The notes under the pieces: generated by a model
What the model was told of the DNA's origin: nothing
The model's database searches: none
Seen by the model: the letters and a program-made list of their open reading frames with translations, nothing else
Translations under genes and position numbers: made by a program
From: an uncultured Caryophanales bacterium
Lineage (GTDB): Bacteria; Bacillota_I; Bacilli_A; Acholeplasmatales; Anaeroplasmataceae
Reading direction: 5' to 3'
DNA length: 7,812 bases
Assembly (NCBI GenBank): GCA_937885165.1
Contig: CAKZZJ010000059.1
Coordinates: 1-7,812 of the forward strand
In this document: piece by piece, positions 1 to 7,202 of the stretch
How the letters are laid out: the number at the start of each line of letters is the position of its first letter
How positions within the stretch are numbered: position 1 is the first letter of the stretch

Positions 1-240
1 GTTGAAGTTAAAGAATCCGCTACATCTGATATGCTTTGACTATTCTCAGAAGACTTAACCAATTTATCATATAGGTTTTGCAAAGTAAAACTGTCTAAGA
101 GTTGCCAGTATTCTATATCCGACGAATCTATATATTTAATATAATTTGGATAAGTAGAGTAATACCTAAGATTTACCAAACTACTTTCAATAGTAAATAC
201 ATACCAGTTATTTTGTGAGAATAATGCATAATTAGGATAT
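1..240 (-). CDS. Unrecognised protein fragment, open at both ends
   Basis: The minus strand is open in one frame from about position 240 to the window edge (last full codon at 3-5), giving roughly 79 residues. The plus-strand frames starting at 1, 2 and 3 all hit stops within about 60 bases. The peptide is rich in Tyr, Ser, Asn and aromatic residues, with stretches such as YALFSQNNWYVFTIESS and SSDIEYWQLLDSF, which looks like a real globular or extracytoplasmic protein and not random translation. I recognise no family or catalytic motif. The frame continues past 240 to an in-frame stop at 279-281, but that part is antisense to the PAP2-like gene, so the true fragment probably ends near 232-245 at a sequence junction. 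Start and stop are both missing. Confidence 0.4.
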
Positions 241-642
241 AAATATATATTAATTCCAGCTTTAGTATGGTTAGGAATTCAATTATTTAAAGTTTGTTAT
301 GATTATTTTGAAACAAAAAAATGGAATTGGCGTAGATTATTTGGTTTTGGTGGAATGCCAAGCTCTCATTCAGCAGTTGCAGTTTGCTTAGCTACAATTG
401 TTGCAAAACATGAAGGAATCGAAACATCAAATTTTGCTATTAGCTTATTTTTTGCTATTGTTGTTATGTGTGATGCAGTAGGAGTTAGAAATACAGTTGG
501 TAAACAATCAAAAGTATTAAATGATATTTTACAAGATAATAAAATGAGTAATTTTGAAAAATTACAAGAAATGACAGGACATACTCCATTTCAAGTTGTA
601 GCAGGAGCATTTATTGGTTTAATAATTGGTTTAATATTTTAA
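241..642 (+). CDS. Divergent PAP2 family membrane protein (DUF212, YuiD-like), start missing
   Basis: The frame encodes the DUF212 'divergent PAP2' signature. Seen in order are a first hydrophobic helix (PALVWLGIQLFKV, 256-294), a basic segment KKWNWRRLFGFG, the motif GGMPSSHSA (349-378), a helix with the block DAVGVRNTVGKQSKVLN (469-519), then GHTPFQVVAG (577-606) and a final membrane helix. PSSHS and GHTP correspond to the phosphate-binding and histidine motifs of PAP2-type phosphatases; the activity of this divergent subfamily is not established to my knowledge. Family members are about 150 residues; about 133 are visible here. The ATG at 355 lies inside the conserved GGMPSSHS motif, so it is not the real start. 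The frame stays open back to a TAA at 229-231 with no ATG, GTG or TTG start and no ribosome site, so the first ten or so residues have been lost at the junction. It is the first visible gene of the operon, 24 bases before the next gene. Confidence 0.88.
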   Translation, partial: KYILIPALVWLGIQLFKVCYDYFETKKWNWRRLFGFGGMPSSHSAVAVCLATIVAKHEGIETSNFAISLFFAIVVMCDAVGVRNTVGKQSKVLNDILQDNKMSNFEKLQEMTGHTPFQVVAGAFIGLIIGLIF

Positions 643-666
643 AATATACGAAGGAGGATACAGTAT

Positions 667-1320
667 ATGTCAAAAGGAAAGATTGGAATGAGAATAGGTG
701 AATCAGTATTTTGCATTGCTTATTTAATGTTTGATTTCATTGCAACAATATTATTTTTAAAAAATGGTTCAAATAGGTTATTTTTATTATATGGTATAAT
801 GACTCTTATACTTGGATTTGGTGATGCTTTTCATTTGATTCCAAGAGTGATAAGAAATATAAAAGGAGAAACAGAAAAAATACAATGGTGGATGAATTTT
901 GGATTACTGATTACTTCAATTACTATGACAGTGTTTTATATAATTTTGTTCTATATATGGAAAAAACTAAATGTTAATTTAACTATCTCAAGTATAATTC
1001 CAATATCTATATGGATTACTGCACTAACTAGAATAACATTATGTTTATTACCACAAAATGATTGGTTTAAAAATGGAAATAAAAAACTTTCAGTATGTAG
1101 AAATTTTGTTTTTACTATAACAGGTTTAATTGAAACTATATTGTTTATGCTCTTAGGTAATTCTTATGGAATTACTATGGCTATATGTATTTTATTAAGT
1201 TTTGTATTTTATATTCCAGTAACTTTATATGCTAAGGAAAATCCTAAAATAGGTATGTTGATGATTCCAAAAACTATAATGTATATAATTATGATTAGTT
1301 TAGGATTATCACTTTTATAA
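667..1320 (+). CDS. Uncharacterised seven-helix membrane protein
   Basis: This 217-residue protein is almost wholly hydrophobic, with seven likely membrane helices at about residues 12-31, 37-57, 76-98, 107-126, 145-164, 168-188 and 197-217. I do not recognise a named family. The most distinctive element is GDAFHLIPR (52-60) at the end of helix 2, which places an Asp, a His and an Arg at the membrane face and may be a functional site. The start is well supported: AAGGAGG at 651-657 lies nine bases before the ATG. It follows the DUF212 gene by 24 bases and precedes the plsC-type gene by 57 bases, so it is very likely cotranscribed with them. An integral-membrane role in lipid metabolism is an inference from neighbours only. 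There is no signal peptide separate from the first helix, and no sign of truncation. Confidence 0.82.
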   Translation: MSKGKIGMRIGESVFCIAYLMFDFIATILFLKNGSNRLFLLYGIMTLILGFGDAFHLIPRVIRNIKGETEKIQWWMNFGLLITSITMTVFYIILFYIWKKLNVNLTISSIIPISIWITALTRITLCLLPQNDWFKNGNKKLSVCRNFVFTITGLIETILFMLLGNSYGITMAICILLSFVFYIPVTLYAKENPKIGMLMIPKTIMYIIMISLGLSLL

Positions 1321-1377
1321 TATAAAGAAAAAAATTGATAAACTAAAATAGATAATAAACATAAAGAGGAAGATGAT

Positions 1378-1986
1378 ATGATAGAAATATTAAAATTTAT
1401 CTCCAGAGGGATAATTAGAACAGTATTATATATAATACTTAAAATATTCTATGGCATGAATGCAAAGGGAAAAGAAAATATACCTAAAGGCGAACCTTTA
1501 ATATTTTGTGGTAATCACAAAAGTTTTTTTGATCCAATTGCGATAGTATTAACAGCTGGTAGAAAAATGAGGTTTGTTGCTAAAGAAGAATTAAAAAGAA
1601 ATATATTTACTAGATATGTATGTTGGTCTTTTAATTGTATATATGTAAAACGAGATAAGAAAGATATTGACGCAATTAAACAATGCTTAAAAACATTAAA
1701 AGAAGGTGGATGCTTAGGCATCTTTCCAGAAGGCACTAGAAATGGAATGCAAAAAAATAATGGCGAAATACAAAATGGAGCTGGATATTTAGCTTTAAAA
1801 ACAGATGTTAAAATTGTTCCAATAGGAATTAAAGGAAAGGCAAAACCATTTACAAAAAACACCGTAATATATGGTAAACCATTTAATTTCAAAGAGCTAG
1901 AAAAAAATGAAATTGATAAAAAACAAATAGAAGAAATTGCTAATAATAAAATAAAAGAAGAAATTATAAATTTATTAAATGTATAA
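1378..1986 (+). CDS. plsC: 1-acyl-sn-glycerol-3-phosphate acyltransferase (PlsC family)
   Basis: This 202-residue enzyme belongs to the PlsC/LPLAT family, which transfers an acyl chain to lysophosphatidic acid (or a related lyso-lipid) to make phosphatidic acid at the inner face of the membrane. All the main blocks are visible: the catalytic HX4D motif as NHKSFFDP (His47, Asp52), a second block around RFVAKEEL (65-72), the substrate-binding motif FPEGTR (116-121), and the VPIGIKG block (147-153). The N-terminal 25 residues are hydrophobic and basic and probably anchor it to the membrane. Length is normal for a short PlsC. AAGAGGA at 1364-1370 supports the ATG at 1378. It sits 57 bases after the seven-helix protein and 32 bases before the acyl-acid synthetase, which could supply activated acyl groups. 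The family is clear; the exact acceptor lipid is not known. Confidence 0.93.
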   Translation: MIEILKFISRGIIRTVLYIILKIFYGMNAKGKENIPKGEPLIFCGNHKSFFDPIAIVLTAGRKMRFVAKEELKRNIFTRYVCWSFNCIYVKRDKKDIDAIKQCLKTLKEGGCLGIFPEGTRNGMQKNNGEIQNGAGYLALKTDVKIVPIGIKGKAKPFTKNTVIYGKPFNFKELEKNEIDKKQIEEIANNKIKEEIINLLNV

Positions 1987-2018
1987 AGTAATATAGCAAG
2001 AAAGAGGTATATAGATAT

Positions 2019-3920
2019 ATGAGTAGTAATAAATTAAATAATCTAAAAGAAGAACCAGATTTTAAATTCGATAAAATTAAAATGGAAAATTTAGAAGATA
2101 TAGAAGAATTAAAAAAGGATTATTCAAAAATTGATGTAAAAGCTGTAAAAAAAGAAAAATTAAAAAAAGGAGAACACTATCCAGAAACACATTATGAAAC
2201 AGTGAAGGAAATGTATCTAAATACATTAGAAAAATTTGCAAATAGACCTTTTATTTTAGATAAAAATAGTCCTAAAGATGAAAAGTTTAGAGAATATTCA
2301 TATAGAGAATTTGATAATGATGTTCAAGCTTTAGGAACAGCATTAACTAAAAAATATAATTTAAAAGATGAAAGAATAGTAATAATTGGTGAAAACCAGT
2401 ATGCTTGGTATGTTTCTTATATAGCAGTTTTAATAGGAGCTGGAATTACTGTTCCTGTTGATAAAGAACTCCCAGAAAATGAAATTGAAAATGTTGTAAA
2501 TAGGTCAAAAGCATCAGCTGTAATTTATTCGCCACATGAAAAAGATAGAATAAAAGCAATAATGGATAAAGTACCAACTGTTAAATATTTTATTCAAATG
2601 AAAAGTGATGAAAAATTAGAAGGTAGAACAATAGGATTTAATACAGTATTAGAAGAAGGAAGAAAACTAATAGAAAATGGGGACAACTCATTTAAACAAA
2701 TAGAAATAGATCCAGATGAATTTAGAGCATTATTCTTCACATCAGGAACAACAGCAAATAGTAAAGGAGTAATGGTAAATAATAGACAACTTGCTAACAA
2801 TGTAAATGCAGTTTCAGCTTATGTTGCTATAGATGAAACAGATAGATTCTTTTCAGTATTACCACTTCACCATACATACGAATCAAGTATAGGCTTTTTA
2901 CTACCTTTAGGCGTAGGTGCATCAATAACAGTTTGTCAAGGATTAAGATATATTTCAGATAACTTAAAAGAAACACATCCAACTATAATGATTGCAGTTC
3001 CATTATTGCTAGAGAGCTTATACAAAAATATTATGAAAAGCGTTAAAAAGAGCAAAAAAGAAAAAATAGTTTCATCAATGATGCAAATAACAAATGTACT
3101 AAAAACCTTTGGAATTGATATTAAGAAAAAAGTATTTAAAGAAATATATGATGGAATTGGTGGAAAATTGCGATTTGTAGTTTCAGCTGCTGCTCCTATT
3201 GATAAGAAAATAGGTAAGTGGTATTCAGATTTAGGAATTATGTTTTTACAAGGATATGGCTTAACGGAAACATCACCAATATCAGCAGTAACACCAGATT
3301 ATGACACAAGAATAGGTTCTGCTGGAAAAACTATAATAAATGGAATAGTAAAAGTTGAAAATCCTGATGAAAAAGGAGAAGGAGAACTTTTAATTTCAAC
3401 TAATACTTTAATGATGGGATATTATGAAGATGAAGAAGCAACAAAAGAAGTTATTGAATATGATGAGGATGGAAGAAGATGGTTTCATTCAGGAGATATA
3501 GGATATGTAGATAAAGATAATTTTATTTATATAACTGGAAGAATAAAAAATGTAATTGTTACTCAAAATGGTAAAAATATATTCCCTGAAGAATTAGAAT
3601 TATTATTATCAAGTATTGAAGAAATTGAAGAATGTATGGTATATGGTAAGGAAGTTGAAGGCGAAAAAGAACTAATAGTAACTTGTAGAGCTATTCCTAA
3701 TTATGATAAAATAAAAGAACTATATGGAGATATAAGTGAAAAAGAGATATACGAAATAATTTGGAACAAGATAAAAGCAGTTAATAAAAAAGTCACAAAC
3801 TATAAAGCTATAAAAAGTTTAGAAATAAAAGATGGCGAATTTATAAAAACTACAACTAAGAAGATTAAACGATTTGTAGAGATAAAAGAAGGAAAAATAA
3901 AAAAACTAGTAAATGTATAA
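2019..3920 (+). CDS. AMP-forming long-chain acyl-CoA synthetase-like protein (FadD-like)
   Basis: This 633-residue protein is a member of the ANL adenylate-forming superfamily, which activates a carboxylic acid, usually a fatty acid, with ATP and then passes it to CoA or a carrier protein. The core motifs are present: the phosphate-binding loop TSGTTANSKGV (241-251), GYGLTETSP (412-420), the SGD ATP-ribose motif (491-493), and the hinge GRIKNVIVTQNGKN (507-520). The C-terminal A10 motif reads KTTTKKIKR (610-618), with Lys where a Gly is common before the probable catalytic Lys615. The first 50 or so residues are a charged, Lys/Glu-rich extension ahead of the usual N-terminal domain. No membrane helix is evident, so it is probably cytoplasmic or peripheral. 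AAAGAGG at 2001-2007 precedes the ATG by 11 bases. It is the last gene before the terminator at 3971. The acyl substrate and acceptor are not shown by the sequence. Confidence 0.9.
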   Translation: MSSNKLNNLKEEPDFKFDKIKMENLEDIEELKKDYSKIDVKAVKKEKLKKGEHYPETHYETVKEMYLNTLEKFANRPFILDKNSPKDEKFREYSYREFDNDVQALGTALTKKYNLKDERIVIIGENQYAWYVSYIAVLIGAGITVPVDKELPENEIENVVNRSKASAVIYSPHEKDRIKAIMDKVPTVKYFIQMKSDEKLEGRTIGFNTVLEEGRKLIENGDNSFKQIEIDPDEFRALFFTSGTTANSKGVMVNNRQLANNVNAVSAYVAIDETDRFFSVLPLHHTYESSIGFLLPLGVGASITVCQGLRYISDNLKETHPTIMIAVPLLLESLYKNIMKSVKKSKKEKIVSSMMQITNVLKTFGIDIKKKVFKEIYDGIGGKLRFVVSAAAPIDKKIGKWYSDLGIMFLQGYGLTETSPISAVTPDYDTRIGSAGKTIINGIVKVENPDEKGEGELLISTNTLMMGYYEDEEATKEVIEYDEDGRRWFHSGDIGYVDKDNFIYITGRIKNVIVTQNGKNIFPEELELLLSSIEEIEECMVYGKEVEGEKELIVTCRAIPNYDKIKELYGDISEKEIYEIIWNKIKAVNKKVTNYKAIKSLEIKDGEFIKTTTKKIKRFVEIKEGKIKKLVNV

Positions 3921-3970
3921 TATGAAAGATTGCTTGATAGAGATGTTTAAAAATTAAAATATATATTCCT

Positions 3971-3998
3971 AAAAAAGCATAGACAATTATGCTTTTTT
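3971..3998 (+). terminator. Rho-independent terminator of the lipid operon
   Basis: A perfect inverted repeat: AAAAAAGCATA (3971-3981), a six-base loop (3982-3987), then TATGCTTTTTT (3988-3998). The eleven-pair stem ends in a T run, and it lies 50 bases after the stop of the acyl-acid synthetase gene. It closes the upstream operon and separates it from the MMPL gene. The A-run/T-run symmetry means it could also act weakly in the other direction. Confidence 0.85.
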
Positions 3999-4055
3999 CA
4001 TTCTAAATAAAATTCAAAAAATTGTAATAGCTAAAGAAAGTTAATAAAAAGTTCA

Positions 4056-4072
4056 TATAATTATAGTATAAT
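4056..4072 (+). promoter_or_regulatory. Probable -10 region(s) of the MMPL gene promoter
   Basis: Two perfect TATAAT boxes occur in the spacer between the terminator and the MMPL gene, at 4056-4061 and 4067-4072. A possible -35 box TTAATA (4041-4046) is 20 bases before the second one, which is longer than the optimum of 17, so the assignment is not firm in such AT-rich DNA. Position supports it: the site is downstream of a terminator and about 65-80 bases before the ATG at 4138. No operator or riboswitch-like structure was seen in 3999-4137. Confidence 0.4.
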
Positions 4073-4137
4073 TATAAATTATGTGCTGATTAGAAGAAAC
4101 ACATTACATTTATATACGAGAAAGGGATAGATTTTTT

Positions 4138-6795
4138 ATGAAAAAAATTACTAATTTTATAGTTGACAAAAGAAAAATAATTTTAATAATTTTTATTATA
4201 TTAGCGATAGTATGTGCAATAGTATCGCAAAAAGTAGAGATAAATGATGATATTACTAAATATTTACCAAGCGATTCTGAAACTCGAATTGGTATGGATA
4301 AAATGGAAGAAGAATTTGACCAAGTAGAGAAATCAAGTTCATTTAATATAATGTTTAAAGGATTGACAGAAGAAGATAAGGAACAAATATATAGTGAATT
4401 AAGTAACCAAGAAAATGTTTCTTCTGTGGATTATGATAAAACAGAAGAATATAACAAAGAAGATTATACTTTATATACAATAAATGTTGATGAGCCTAGT
4501 GATTCTGAAATATCCAAAGAAGTATATGAAAACATTAAAGAACAATACAAAAAATATGATATTGAAACAAATGGAGATATAGCAGATAGCAATCTTGAGA
4601 TTTTACCAACATGGATTTTAGTAGTTGCTATAACAGGTGTTGCAATAATATTAATAATAATGTGTGAATCATATGTAGAGCCATTTCTTTTCTTATTCTC
4701 AATACTTATTGCGATTTTACTAAATAATGGAACTAATATAATATTTAATAATGTATCAAACATTACAAGTTCAATTTCAGCAATATTGCAATTAGCTTTA
4801 TCAATGGACTATTCTATAATGTTAATAAATAGATTTAGACAAGAAAATGAAATTGAGCCTGATAAGGTAAAAGCTATGAAACAGGCATTGTTACATAGTA
4901 TTCAATCAATTTCTAGTAGTTCAGTTACAACTATAGTAGGTTTAATTTGCTTAGTGTTTATGAGTTTTACTATAGGTAGAGATTTAGGATTTGTATTAGC
5001 AAAAGGAGTATTGCTTAGTTTGGTAAGTATTTTCTTCTGTTTACCTGCTTTACTTTTAATATTTGATAACTTGATTGATAAGACTAAGAAAAAATCACCG
5101 AAGTTTAATTTAACTAAATTAGGTAATTTTATATATAAAACTAGGTATATTCAATCAGCTTTAATAGTTGCATTATTTATTGCTGCCTACTTATTAAAAG
5201 GAAATATTGGTATTCTTTATACAGGTTCACAACAAGATAAAGTTGGTGCAGTATTTCCAGCAACAAATCAAGTAGCAATTGTTTATAACAATAAATATGA
5301 AGAATTAATTTCATCTTATTGTAAAGAATTAGAGAAAGATGAAAAAATAGATGAGGTTTTATGCTATTCTAATACAATTAATGAGAAACTTGCCTATGAT
5401 GAATTAAACAAGAAATTTGAAGATTTAGGTCAAGATACAGAAATAGAGGAATATTTAATTAAACTTATTTATTACAATTATTATAATAAAGATTCAAGTA
5501 ATAAAATGACATTAAATGAATTTATTTCATTTATTAAATCAGATATTTATACTAATGATAATTTTAGTGATTCATTAAATCAAGATACTAGAGATAATTT
5601 AGATTTACTTGAAAATTTTACATCATCATCTTTAATGAATGAAAAAAGAACGACCAAAGAAATTGCAGATATTTTAGGAATGAATAAAGATGATGCAGAT
5701 AATATATTAATTTACTATAACAGCAAAAATGTTGATACTAAAATGACTTTAAAAGATTTTGTGGATTTTATGCTTAACGACGTAGCAAATGATAGAGAAT
5801 ATTCATCAAGTTTAGATTCAACTACAATTTCAAAATTAAAACAGTTACAAAATTTTACAGATACAAATAAAATAAATAAAAAGATGAATTCAAGTGAACT
5901 ATCTAGTATTTTTGGAATAGATAAAAATTTGATTGAGCAATTATTCTTATTCCATAGAGTAAATACAGAGAGTAATACAAAAATGACATTAAATGAATTT
6001 GCGAATTTTGCACTAAATATGTCTAATCAAGATGCTTATAAAGATATGTTTGATGAAAGTACTATTAAATCATTAAACATGTTATCTACATTAAGTAATG
6101 AACAAATAATTACTAATGAATTAGATGTGTCATCTATGAAAACATCACTTAATAATTTAGGATTAAGTTTAGATGATAATACAATGTCACTTTTATATAT
6201 TTACTATACAGGATATAATACAAATTCTAAGTTAACACTAAATGGATTTGCAAATGTTGCATTAAATATGGCAGAGCAAGATGCTTACAAATCATATTTT
6301 AGTGAAGATACAAAAAAATCATTACAAACAATAGTGACGCTTAATTCATATTATGATACAGAACTTCCCAATACCAATTTATATTCAATGTTTGGAATAG
6401 ATGCAGAAACTGGTGCAAAATTAAATTATGCAATAACTAGAGATTTGTCTGGCAGTTATAGTATGACACCATTACAATTTGTAAATACATTATTACAAAC
6501 TCCAGAAATAACTTCTGAGTTAAATAGTAATCAAATATCACAATTAGGAACTGCACAATATATAATGAGTAATATAACTACAACATATAGTGTAGATGAA
6601 CTAACAAATGCTTTATCTCAAAATAAAACTATTGTAAGTGTTGTATATGGAGTTTATGATCACCAAAATGGTAATCTTAAGAATATATCAGTTAGAAATC
6701 TAATTAATTTTCTATATGAGAATAAATCAAATCCATTTTTATCTGATACAGTATTATGGGTATATGCAAAGCATTGCTCATGCTCTCCCTTATGA
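4138..6795 (+). CDS. MMPL/RND-family membrane transporter, C-terminal half missing
   Basis: The product matches the N-terminal half of an MMPL-type RND transporter, a family that moves lipids and other hydrophobic molecules across the cytoplasmic membrane using the proton gradient. It shows helix TM1 (about 13-30), a first outer domain containing the typical DDITKYLPSDSETR segment (37-50), helices TM2-TM6 (about 156-310), TM7 (about 337-355), then a large second outer domain. TM4 carries ALSMDYSIMLINRF (220-233), whose Asp224 matches the conserved MMPL Asp in the proton path. From about residue 436 the outer domain is built of six repeats of about 80 residues (see the repeat entry). The second six-helix bundle (TM8-TM12) is absent: after about residue 865 (6730-6745) the frame runs into antisense transposase sequence, so the last 15-20 residues and the stop at 6793-6795 are artefacts of the junction. 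AAAGGG at 4121-4126 precedes the ATG by 11 bases. It begins a new transcription unit. The substrate is unknown; lipid handling is suggested only by family and neighbours. Confidence 0.87.
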   Translation: MKKITNFIVDKRKIILIIFIILAIVCAIVSQKVEINDDITKYLPSDSETRIGMDKMEEEFDQVEKSSSFNIMFKGLTEEDKEQIYSELSNQENVSSVDYDKTEEYNKEDYTLYTINVDEPSDSEISKEVYENIKEQYKKYDIETNGDIADSNLEILPTWILVVAITGVAIILIIMCESYVEPFLFLFSILIAILLNNGTNIIFNNVSNITSSISAILQLALSMDYSIMLINRFRQENEIEPDKVKAMKQALLHSIQSISSSSVTTIVGLICLVFMSFTIGRDLGFVLAKGVLLSLVSIFFCLPALLLIFDNLIDKTKKKSPKFNLTKLGNFIYKTRYIQSALIVALFIAAYLLKGNIGILYTGSQQDKVGAVFPATNQVAIVYNNKYEELISSYCKELEKDEKIDEVLCYSNTINEKLAYDELNKKFEDLGQDTEIEEYLIKLIYYNYYNKDSSNKMTLNEFISFIKSDIYTNDNFSDSLNQDTRDNLDLLENFTSSSLMNEKRTTKEIADILGMNKDDADNILIYYNSKNVDTKMTLKDFVDFMLNDVANDREYSSSLDSTTISKLKQLQNFTDTNKINKKMNSSELSSIFGIDKNLIEQLFLFHRVNTESNTKMTLNEFANFALNMSNQDAYKDMFDESTIKSLNMLSTLSNEQIITNELDVSSMKTSLNNLGLSLDDNTMSLLYIYYTGYNTNSKLTLNGFANVALNMAEQDAYKSYFSEDTKKSLQTIVTLNSYYDTELPNTNLYSMFGIDAETGAKLNYAITRDLSGSYSMTPLQFVNTLLQTPEITSELNSNQISQLGTAQYIMSNITTTYSVDELTNALSQNKTIVSVVYGVYDHQNGNLKNISVRNLINFLYENKSNPFLSDTVLWVYAKHCSCSPL
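5443..6728 (+). repeat. Six tandem ~80-residue protein repeats with EF-hand-like loops
   Basis: Inside the MMPL gene the motif M-T-L-x-E-F-x-x-F recurs, with its first residue at protein positions 457, 536, 616, 699, 776 and 850 (spacings 79, 80, 83, 77, 74). Each copy is preceded by a hydrophobic helix rich in Leu, Ile and Tyr and by a polar Asn/Asp/Ser loop, and followed by another helix. Linking parts also recur: S-L-D-x-x-T-x-x-x-L-x-x-L (for example SLDSTTISKLKQL and MFDESTIKSLNML) and E-L-S-S-I-F-G-I-D-like segments (EIADILGMN, ELSSIFGID, NLYSMFGID). The last copy is weak and is close to the junction. The repeats are divergent in DNA and protein, so they are an old architecture and not an assembly error. 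Confidence 0.75.
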
Positions 6796-7202
6796 TAATG
6801 CCCACTTTCTGGATCAGTTGTACTAACTTTTATATGTTTTGTTTTAACTTTGGTTATTTCTTCTCCAGTTTTTTCATTAAAATCAAGTTCTTCATTTATA
6901 ACTTGTCTTACTTCTTTTTGCCCATGGGCTTTTCTAACATTATTAATTTCGTTTAATAAATCATCCTTATAACTTTTTGCTTCAATTTCTACTTCCTCAT
7001 CTGTACATTTTCTATTATTGGCATTAGCCTTTTGATGGGTGCCATCATAAAATACTGCTTCCATATCAATAAATCCATATTCCATTGCCTGTCTTAAAAC
7101 TTCTTCAAAAATTTCATTAAATATATCGCTATCTTTATATCTTCGTTCATAATTTTTACTCCATGTAGAATAATTAGGTATTGATTCTTCATGGAGAAAA
7201 AA
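6729..7202 (-). pseudogene. IS1182-family transposase, internal fragment
   Basis: The minus strand is open from about 7202 down to about 6729 and reads as an internal piece of an IS1182-type DDE transposase. In order it shows SIPNYSTWSKNYERRYKD (just before 7085), then FIDMEAVFYDGTHQKANANN with a likely first catalytic Asp (codon 7044-7046), KCTDEEVEIEAKSY, KHIKVSTTDPESG, and KGEHEQCFAYTHNTVSDKNG. Roughly 155 residues are present; family members are about 450-550, so both the N-terminal domain and the C-terminal catalytic part are missing. An in-frame stop occurs upstream at 7203-7205, where similarity has already ended, and downstream the frame continues only as antisense of the MMPL gene. 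No terminal inverted repeats or target duplications are visible at either edge, so this is not an intact inserted element. Confidence 0.82.

Noticed and set aside
355..642. Start of the PAP2-like gene at the ATG at 355
   Set aside because: This Met is part of the conserved GGMPSSHS motif, and the same frame encodes conserved family sequence for at least 100 bases upstream, so it is an internal residue.
1515..1892. Minus-strand open frame of 125 codons
   Set aside because: It lies entirely opposite the plsC-type gene, has no ribosome site or recognisable motif, and is a shadow of the real frame.
2594..2800. Minus-strand open frame of 68 codons
   Set aside because: Antisense shadow of the acyl-acid synthetase, across its phosphate-binding loop region.
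3922..3957. Eleven-codon open frame just after the synthetase stop
   Set aside because: Too short, has no ribosome site, and sits in the trailer before the terminator.
4464..4763. Minus-strand open frame of 99 codons
   Set aside because: Antisense shadow of the MMPL gene with no independent support.
5443..6728. CRISPR or direct DNA repeat array
   Set aside because: The periodicity is at protein level with divergent DNA, within one long coding frame; there are no identical DNA repeats or spacers.
6756..6956. Plus-strand open frame of 66 codons
   Set aside because: It is the reverse of the transposase fragment; the hydrophobic look comes from reading an AT-rich Lys/Glu-rich gene backwards.
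6729..7202. Intact IS1182 insertion in the MMPL gene
   Set aside because: Only an internal third of the transposase is present, no terminal inverted repeats or target duplication are seen, and the far side does not return to MMPL sequence.
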